NCBI GenBank assembly: GCA_003511465.1
Contig: DOID01000113.1
Coordinates: 27,494 to 39,595, forward strand
DNA length: 12,102 nucleotides
From: Bacillota bacterium
GTDB taxonomy: Bacteria; Bacillota; UBA4882; UBA10575
Direction: 5' to 3'
Shown: positions 7,352 to 12,102 of the stretch, in pieces
Layout of the letters: every line of letters starts with the position of its first letter
How positions within the stretch are numbered: position 1 is the stretch's first letter
The notes under the pieces: model-generated
Databases searched by the model: none
The model's input: only the letters and a program-made list of their open reading frames with translations
Told to the model about the DNA's origin: nothing
Translations under genes and position numbers: made by a program

Positions 7352-7681
7352 ATGGCTGCCGGTCAAAAACGGAATGTCCTTGTTTATGCCCAGGCGAAGA
7401 AGGCGCTGGATCAGATGAAGTATGAGATCTCCAAGGAACTGAATATTGATACCTCGCCGATTCAGGGTGATTACTGGGGAAATATGACGGCTCGTGATTG
7501 TGGTGCGGTTGGGGGTCATATGGTAAAGCGGATGATTGAAGCGGCGGAAAGGACCTTGTCTCAACAGGCGGTTGCCAATGTCCAAGCTGGGTTCCAGGCT
7601 GGAATGGCTTCCCAGCAGCAGGTTAACCAAAATGTGACCAATCCGAACTTAAATCTCAACACCCTTGATCAACACTACTAA
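7352..7681 (+). CDS. alpha/beta-type small acid-soluble spore protein with long C-terminal tail
   Basis: This DNA-binding spore protein would saturate and protect forespore DNA and be degraded on germination. It has 109 residues. The core matches the family: AKKALDQMKYEISKELNI, which includes the germination protease site region (consensus near E-[IF]-[AS]-x-E-[FL]), then GNMTARDCGAVGGHMVKRMIEAAE, the G-x2-T-x-R-x2-G-x-VGG-x3-KR block. Family members are usually about 60-95 residues. Here about 35 extra residues after LSQQ are rich in Gln and Asn (QAGFQAGMASQQQVNQNV ...). The core also has a cysteine (TARDCG), not typical of the family. A strong AAAGGAGG lies at 7335-7342, 9 nt before the ATG. 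I expected a sigma-G promoter and could not identify a convincing one. The gene is divergent from the SufS-like gene and strongly indicates a spore former. Confidence 0.9.
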   Translation: MAAGQKRNVLVYAQAKKALDQMKYEISKELNIDTSPIQGDYWGNMTARDCGAVGGHMVKRMIEAAERTLSQQAVANVQAGFQAGMASQQQVNQNVTNPNLNLNTLDQHY

Positions 7682-7749
7682 AAGCTTTTTACACACAAAA
7701 AGCCCTAGTAAAACGATGAACCCTACTAACCAACATAATTAAGATAAGC

Positions 7750-7785
7750 AGCGAAGAGATAGTCTATTTAGACTGTCTCTTCGCT
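7750..7785. terminator. palindrome between convergent genes, probable bidirectional terminator
   Basis: AGCGAAGAGA (7750-7759) pairs with TCTCTTCGCT (7776-7785), and AGTC (7761-7764) pairs with GACT (7771-7774), joined by a U-G wobble around a UAUUUA loop, for a 15-bp stem. It lies between the stops of the spore protein gene (+) and the oxoamine synthase gene (-). T-tracts on both sides are short and broken (TAATTTG on +), so termination may be only moderate. A second, smaller hairpin GCTTTTT/AAAAAGC at 7684-7703 directly follows the spore protein stop but lacks a T-run. Confidence 0.6.
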
Positions 7786-7804
7786 TAATTTGTCAGTTCT
7801 TCTG

Positions 7805-9064
7805 CTAAATCAACCCGTAATTCTTGCCGACCTTTTCGAGTACGGCTAAGGTATCATCCAAATCCTCCTGGGTGTGGGTGGCCATTAAAGAAAGGCGCAA
7901 ACGGGATAGTTTTTTCGGGACTGCCGGGTAATAGACGGAGTTAACAAAAATCCCGGCTTGATGTACCTCCCGGCTGATTTTCATTAAAAGGTCTTCGTTA
8001 CCGATGATAATCGGGATAATGGCCGTTTCTGCATTACCAAGGTTAAAACCCATTTCCTTCAGGTTAGAGATCATATAGTTAATGTTGTACCATAGTTTTT
8101 TCCGTAATTCCGGTTCGTGCTCAATCACATCGATTCCAGCGCTGAGGGCGCCGACCGAGGCGGGGGGTAGCGCGGTAGAAAACATGTGGGAGCGGGCGTA
8201 AAAACGCAGGTAGTTAACGACTTCTTTTGAAGAGGCGACAAAACCACCAACCACGGCAAAGGCTTTACTGAGGGTTCCGGCGACCAGATCGATCTGTCCC
8301 TCCAGGTGAAAATGCTCGGGCGTGCCCCGCCCGTTTTCCCCGATGACGCCGGTAGCATGGGCTTCATCGATCATAATTCTGGCATCGTAGCGGTTGGCGA
8401 GGGCTTTAATTCCCGGTAGGTTACTGATGTCCCCATCCATGCTGAAGACACCGTCTACGATAATTAACTTGCCGAGGAGTCCCTGTTCTTCGGTGGAACG
8501 CAAAACCTGCTCCAAATTATTAAGGTCATTATGTCTAAAGGTGCGGAGGCAGCCGCCGGAGAGGCGGCAACCGTCAATAATGCTGGCGTGGTTTAAGCGG
8601 TCATTGATCGCCACATCATTCTTGCGAACCAGTGCTGAAACGCAACCGACGTTCGAAGAGTACCCGGAGGTAAAAATGATCGCGTCTTCGCATCCCTTCA
8701 TTTTGGCCAGTTTGGCTTCGAGTTCTTTATGTAGGTCTAGGGTGCCGCCGAGTAAGGGAACACTACCGGCACCGGCGCCGTATTTCTCCAAGGCCTTCCG
8801 CGAAGCTTCGATCACAGCGGGATGGGTGGTGAGTCCCAGATAATTGTTGGAGGCCATCATGATCATTTCCCGGACTTCGTTGGTATACTGGTCGAGAATT
8901 TTCACCCGGTGTTCGGAAGGGCTGGTCAGAACCCGCGACCAGTGGTGGTATTCATGGACGGCTAATTCTTCCGTAAATTCATAAAAAGGGGCGGTTTTTG
9001 CGAAAATATCCCGATTAGGCAGTTCGGTAAAGTCACTAAGGTTTTTTCCCACGTGTTTTATCAC
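7805..9064 (-). CDS. alpha-oxoamine synthase (glycine C-acetyltransferase/BioF-like)
   Basis: This PLP enzyme of the alpha-oxoamine synthase family condenses an acyl-CoA with an amino acid. Members are 2-amino-3-ketobutyrate CoA ligase (Kbl), BioF, ALA synthase and serine palmitoyltransferase. The 419-residue product has ASNNYLGLTTHPAV, GAGAGSVPLLGGT, His159 (NHASI), Asp233 and His236 (DEAHATGV), and the PLP lysine Lys267 in GTLSKAFAVVGG. There is an extra N-terminal segment of roughly 25 residues relative to Kbl before FYEFTEELAVHEYHHW. Substrate cannot be settled from sequence: no threonine dehydrogenase gene (Kbl partner) or bio genes are adjacent, so Kbl and an SPT-like enzyme both remain possible. 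The GTG start at 9064 has AGGAGG 5 nt upstream. A promoter is visible at 9138-9166. dsrE-like lies 129 bp upstream on the same strand. Confidence 0.88.
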   Translation of the reverse strand: MIKHVGKNLSDFTELPNRDIFAKTAPFYEFTEELAVHEYHHWSRVLTSPSEHRVKILDQYTNEVREMIMMASNNYLGLTTHPAVIEASRKALEKYGAGAGSVPLLGGTLDLHKELEAKLAKMKGCEDAIIFTSGYSSNVGCVSALVRKNDVAINDRLNHASIIDGCRLSGGCLRTFRHNDLNNLEQVLRSTEEQGLLGKLIIVDGVFSMDGDISNLPGIKALANRYDARIMIDEAHATGVIGENGRGTPEHFHLEGQIDLVAGTLSKAFAVVGGFVASSKEVVNYLRFYARSHMFSTALPPASVGALSAGIDVIEHEPELRKKLWYNINYMISNLKEMGFNLGNAETAIIPIIIGNEDLLMKISREVHQAGIFVNSVYYPAVPKKLSRLRLSLMATHTQEDLDDTLAVLEKVGKNYGLI

Positions 9065-9137
9065 TATCTCCTCCTACTTTTAAGCTAGCCAAAAGAAAGC
9101 AAAACAGTCAAAACCAGTAAATACTGAATTAATATTT

Positions 9138-9166
9138 ATCTTACTCCAACTTATTTCTTTAGGCAA
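9138..9166 (-). promoter_or_regulatory. candidate sigma-A promoter for the oxoamine synthase gene
   Basis: On the minus strand TTGCCT (9166-9161) is followed by exactly 17 bp and then TAAGAT (9143-9138), each 4 of 6 to consensus, in AT-rich intergenic DNA. The leader to GTG 9064 would be about 65 nt. This would let the oxoamine synthase gene be expressed separately from the dsrE-like gene upstream. Confidence 0.45.
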
Positions 9167-9193
9167 GTGTTAAAGGAGACAAGGCAATTCCCT

Positions 9194-9679
9194 TCAGATA
9201 AATAATTGAATCTCGGCTGATTTCGCAATGTCCAGAAAAGTATTAACTGCCCCGGTGGTCAGGTTGGAGTAATCGATTAACTCCGCTTTACTGATCCCCA
9301 GCATCTCGAGGGTCCCTTCACAGGCGATAAAATGCACATTACGTTCCATCGCCATCTGCAGAAGCTGGCTTACATTTTCAGTTTCGCGTAAACGGAGCAG
9401 TTTGTTCATAAAAACCGGGCCCAGCCCGGCAAAGTTCAGTTTAGATAGTCCTAGCTTGTCCGGGCCGACCGGGAGCAGGAGTTTGAAAAGGCGTTCTAAG
9501 GGGTGGTGGGCGGGACCGCGCTCTTTCCGGAGCAGGGCAAGGCCCCAGAAACTAAAGAAGATATGCACAGCAAACCCTTCTCCAGCAGCCGTCCAAGCCA
9601 TGGCCAGCGCAGAGAGGGCTTTATCCAGATCCCCACTAAAAAGAATAATACAGATGGCGGATTTAGTTTGTTCCGACAT
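9194..9679 (-). CDS. DsrE/DsrF-like family protein (DsrE2 type)
   Basis: This small soluble-fold protein is related to DsrE/TusD, a group including sulfur carriers in sulfur relay and persulfide handling. It has 161 residues. An N-terminal beta strand (SAICIILFSGDLDKALSAL) is followed by AVHIFFSFWGLALL. A middle Gly/Leu-rich stretch (LGLSKLNFAGLGPVFMNKLL) resembles the DsrE2 group. The C-terminal block, HFIACEGTLEMLGISKAELI, carries the family's conserved cysteine, here Cys120. Cys10 is the only other cysteine. The ATG has AAGGAGGT upstream at 9685-9692. The gene is upstream of and co-directional with the oxoamine synthase gene. A link to the SufS-like enzyme 2 kb away is possible but not shown. 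The biochemical role of most DsrE2 proteins is unknown, so I assign family only. Confidence 0.82.
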   Translation of the reverse strand: MSEQTKSAICIILFSGDLDKALSALAMAWTAAGEGFAVHIFFSFWGLALLRKERGPAHHPLERLFKLLLPVGPDKLGLSKLNFAGLGPVFMNKLLRLRETENVSQLLQMAMERNVHFIACEGTLEMLGISKAELIDYSNLTTGAVNTFLDIAKSAEIQLFI

Positions 9680-9770
9680 TAGGCAACCTCCTTCGGTCGT
9701 CGTTTACCAGTGAAACCAGAAAACAGGGAATTACTGCTAGTCTGTCCATAAGAAATCCGGATTATCCTGG

Positions 9771-9874
9771 GTAGTCATTTACCCTGGCTACTGTCAGGGC
9801 AACGAAGAGATGGAAATTGGGGCCAGGGTAAATGACAAGCCCCAAAGGCAACCACAGCTGGTCGTTCGGAGCGG
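9771..9874 (+). ncRNA. putative structured RNA element, copy 2 (compact form)
   Basis: This is the second copy of the 3584-3784 element, without the nested insertion. GTAGTC (9771-9776) is followed by the hairpin CCCTGGC (9782-9788), loop UACU, GTCAGGG (9793-9799), which contains one G-U wobble. Alternatively GTCATTTACCCTGGC (9774-9788) pairs without a mismatch over 15 bp to GCCAGGGTAAATGAC (9822-9836), and the two folds exclude each other. The 3' block 9834-9874 (GACAAGCCCC ... ACAGCTGGTCGTTCGGAG ... GG) matches copy 1 at 38 of 41 positions with one indel. The wobble pair and the GNRA loop of copy 1 fit transcription on +. The element lies between the divergent dsrE-like gene and the long membrane-protein gene, and ends about 120 nt before that gene's own promoter -10, so it is probably not simply that gene's leader. 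Confidence 0.55.
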
Positions 9875-9992
9875 CGTCGCTAAGTTAAAATGCTGAAATT
9901 CAAGCCGGGAGAATCGACAGACTGATATTTTATAAGGTTTTGTATGTTTTTGTTGTAAACAGGATTTACCTTTATCTTCGGTATGGAAGATA

Positions 9993-10001
9993 TGCTATAA
10001 T
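9993..10001 (+). promoter_or_regulatory. extended -10 promoter for the long membrane-protein gene
   Basis: TGCTATAAT (9993-10001) contains a perfect TATAAT with the upstream TGN of extended -10 promoters. No good -35 hexamer lies 16-18 bp upstream, which such promoters tolerate. Transcription should start near 10008, leaving a leader of only about 15 nt that contains GGAGGAG (10011-10017) before the ATG at 10023. Confidence 0.65.
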
Positions 10002-10022
10002 CGTAAACATGGAGGAGATGTT

Positions 10023-12102
10023 ATGTTAAGTATCTTCCGTGAAGGATTTTTTAAGGATCTCCTAATCTGGTTTGTAATAAGTGTTTTATTAGCTTCTGTG
10101 GTAGCGGCAGGAGTTGGCCTTGTGGCTGACAGGTATTTTTCCGCTACTGTGGACGGCTTAATTGGCGATCACGGGGAGTATGATCTGTTGTTTCAAGTCA
10201 GAACAGACTTGAAAGAGACGGCGGTTGCCCGGATCCAAGAAATTATCAAGGAAGAAATACCTGGGTCTAGCTTAAAGGTAGGGGTAAGTGTCGCCGGGAA
10301 AACCGCTGTTTTTGTCGGACTGGCCCCGAAATACAGAACAAAAGCGGTTTATACAAATTTAGACCATTACTTCCGGGATGTTCCGGGGAGTAGCGGGTTT
10401 AGTTTGATGACCGAGCCCAGACTGACCTTGTCAGCCATTCCGGGGAGTGTAGCCGACCTTTTTATCAGGGAAGCCGAACGTATTCCCGGTGTTCGTTTTG
10501 CCTTTCGTGACGGGGGAAGTATTGCGGTGTTTTTGGCAGCAGACGCCAAGATGAATGCGGTCAAAATAAAACTCGAGCAGCTCTTGGCCGATTATCGTTT
10601 GTTGGAAATTAGATTTCCCTCCGGTTATCAGGTAGAAAATCCGGTTGAGGTCGGACGTAATTTAGCGGAACTTTTAGCCGGCAAGGGTGGAATATCACTG
10701 GTCAGAAATATCACTGCTGGGAAAAGCTCAGATGATCAGGAAGCGCTGCTCCTCACGATGGCAGAGATGAAGCGGTTTCTGCTTTCCTACGCCGGGCAGG
10801 TAAAGGTAATCCCGGTTCAAGGTGTTAGTTTATCCCCGGGGGACTTGCTTGTTCTGTTTGATGAGGAGACCCGTCCACTGCAAGCAGGCGATGGGGTCAG
10901 TGCGGAAGACGTAATTGTGAAGATCACCTCCGAGGAACAGGAGGGAGCGCTGTCGGGCTTAATCATCCAGGGTGATGGGGCGGTTTATACCGGGGCGGAG
11001 GCACGGCTAATCGGAGAAGACCAAAAAGCCGGAGCGATGTCTGCCACTGTTGTGTTGAATAGTCCCAAGCAACAACTGGTCGAAGCTTTGGATGAATCCA
11101 TTAGTTTTCTTGGACAGCTCAATTCTTATCAGGAACTGCCAACGCAAGCCGGGCAAATCATTACGGCGGCGGAGACGATTCAAGCCGCGTTGACTAGTAT
11201 TAACGGCATGGATGGAGAGCAGACCGATCTGGATAAAATTCGTAAAATATCGGCGTTACTGGAAGGAACGGGGAACGAACTCCAGAATATGGCGGATCAT
11301 TTAGCCCGACTCCGCTGGGTTGAAAACCAACTCGATAAAGCTATTGGCGGTTTGCAAGGAGTACAAGCCCTTACTCGGTTAGGATTTTCCCCCCAGAATC
11401 TGGGGTATTTTGGCGGCTTAGGAGAAAAAGTCAGCCGGCTCGATCTGGAGTTACAGACGTTAGTGGCCGACTTAAGGGAGAAAGCGCGGGCGTTGGATGA
11501 TTTTATTAACCGGTTTAACCCCTTAGTCCAGACTTTACTCTCCTGGGAAAGAAAGACAACCCAGCTCGCCGACCAGCTAGATAAAGTAGAACGGATCGTG
11601 GGTGGCGGCAATGGTGCCGCGGTCGCCCTGACAGAGCTTACGGGGGTAACTGAAGAAAGTCTGCAGCAATTTACGGATTTGGATTTTACAGCTTTACGTG
11701 AAGGGTTAGGGTCGGTGGCCACCGGTTTTGATGAGTTACAAGCGAATAACAATGTACTTTTGATCATCGAAGAATTGGAAAAGATCAAGTCTTCGCTCCC
11801 CAAATTAAAGGACGAGGAGATGGGGAAGGCCATTACCCTCCTCGATCGCTATCTGGATGGCGAAACCAATCCCGGAGAAAAGGTGGAGCTTTTTGTCAAT
11901 ACCGGTTACGAGGAGGAGGAATTACAGCGGATCGTTAATGGTTTCTTCGACTCCGACCGAGTTCGGATCCAGTCTCTGCCTGCTGGGATTCTGCAACCGG
12001 ATGTCCGTAATGAGGTCACCAGGTTGCTCGGGGAGGTGCAGGGGGTAATTGCGGCGCTGGCAGTGATCATTTTGGCAATTTTGCTTTTTCTCCAGGATCA
12101 GG
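10023..12102 (+). CDS. uncharacterised membrane-anchored protein with large extracytoplasmic coiled-coil region (3' end outside window)
   Basis: The frame is open from ATG 10023 to the window edge (693 complete codons, no stop). GGAGGAG 5 nt before the ATG and a TATAAT promoter support the start. A hydrophobic segment at residues about 13-35 is followed by a long soluble region. Residues 69-103 and 143-176 look like two copies of one unit (IQEIIKEEIPG ... TAVFVGLAPK and FIREAERIPG ... SIAVFLAADAK). From about 345 to 620 the sequence is helical with leucine heptads and no Cys, suggesting coiled coil. A second membrane segment begins near residue 673 (GVIAALAVIILAILLFL) and is cut by the window. 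Membrane segment, large external domain, membrane segment(s) resembles FtsX-like or YhgE/Pip-like exporters, but I see no defining motif of either. Function unknown. Confidence 0.85.
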   Translation, partial: MLSIFREGFFKDLLIWFVISVLLASVVAAGVGLVADRYFSATVDGLIGDHGEYDLLFQVRTDLKETAVARIQEIIKEEIPGSSLKVGVSVAGKTAVFVGLAPKYRTKAVYTNLDHYFRDVPGSSGFSLMTEPRLTLSAIPGSVADLFIREAERIPGVRFAFRDGGSIAVFLAADAKMNAVKIKLEQLLADYRLLEIRFPSGYQVENPVEVGRNLAELLAGKGGISLVRNITAGKSSDDQEALLLTMAEMKRFLLSYAGQVKVIPVQGVSLSPGDLLVLFDEETRPLQAGDGVSAEDVIVKITSEEQEGALSGLIIQGDGAVYTGAEARLIGEDQKAGAMSATVVLNSPKQQLVEALDESISFLGQLNSYQELPTQAGQIITAAETIQAALTSINGMDGEQTDLDKIRKISALLEGTGNELQNMADHLARLRWVENQLDKAIGGLQGVQALTRLGFSPQNLGYFGGLGEKVSRLDLELQTLVADLREKARALDDFINRFNPLVQTLLSWERKTTQLADQLDKVERIVGGGNGAAVALTELTGVTEESLQQFTDLDFTALREGLGSVATGFDELQANNNVLLIIEELEKIKSSLPKLKDEEMGKAITLLDRYLDGETNPGEKVELFVNTGYEEEELQRIVNGFFDSDRVRIQSLPAGILQPDVRNEVTRLLGEVQGVIAALAVIILAILLFLQDQ

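Noticed and set aside
8394..8843. 149-codon open frame on +
   Set aside because: It lies wholly antisense to the conserved catalytic core of the oxoamine synthase and has no ribosome binding site or family similarity.
9771..9836. Insertion sequence or MITE with terminal inverted repeats
   Set aside because: The 15-bp inverted repeat in copy 2 is internal to the shared element, is not conserved as a terminus in copy 1, and no target-site duplication is visible. A mobile origin is not excluded.
9818..9845. TTGGGGC/GCCCCAA pairing in copy 2
   Set aside because: The equivalent bases in copy 1 cannot pair, so it is not supported as part of a shared fold.
11297..11833. 178-codon open frame on the minus strand
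   Set aside because: It is antisense to the long + frame at 10023-12102, which has a promoter, a ribosome binding site and coherent membrane/coiled-coil composition. The minus product is Ser-rich with no recognisable motif.

Overview
This window looks like chromosomal DNA from a Gram-positive, endospore-forming Bacillota (Firmicutes) bacterium of medium GC content. The evidence is an alpha/beta-type small acid-soluble spore protein, strong AGGAGG-type ribosome binding sites, a Pol I lacking the exonuclease III motif, and clostridial-style gene order (polA-mutM-coaE-lytic transglycosylase, then rimO-pgsA). I cannot name the genus. No tRNA, rRNA, CRISPR array, transposase or phage gene is visible.

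Layout. Positions 2-3563 (+) hold a tight cluster: the 3' part of polA, mutM (overlapping polA by 17 bp), coaE and a membrane-anchored lytic transglycosylase. Together these cover DNA repair, CoA synthesis and cell-wall remodelling. Positions 3564-3828 hold a highly folded non-coding element (copy 1), then rimO and pgsA on the + strand. pgsA meets a minus-strand SufS-like class V aminotransferase tail to tail with an 11-bp overlap, and the terminator that fits pgsA lies inside the 3' coding part of that opposing gene. Positions 7182-7351 are a divergent control region between the SufS-like gene and the spore protein gene. A 15-bp palindrome at 7750-7785 separates the spore protein gene from a convergent alpha-oxoamine synthase (Kbl/BioF family) on the minus strand. 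A DsrE-like protein lies upstream of it on the same strand. Positions 9680-10022 hold a second copy of the structured element and an extended -10 promoter. A long ORF then runs off the right edge at 10023-12102. It encodes an uncharacterised membrane-anchored protein with a large extracytoplasmic coiled-coil region.

The most interesting signal is the pair of non-coding elements at about 3584-3784 and 9771-9874. They share a nearly identical 41-42-nt 3' block, a 5' GTAGTC and a 5' hairpin with a U-to-C change that keeps pairing. They differ by a roughly 100-nt nested hairpin present only in copy 1, capped by a GNRA tetraloop. Wobble pairs and the GNRA loop favour transcription from the + strand. 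I do not recognise it as a known riboswitch or ncRNA class. It could be an undescribed structured RNA or a repeated element with RNA-like folding.

The second notable signal is the dual-use DNA at 5842-5881, which forms a strong intrinsic terminator on + and also encodes part of a C-terminal tail on the SufS-like enzyme.
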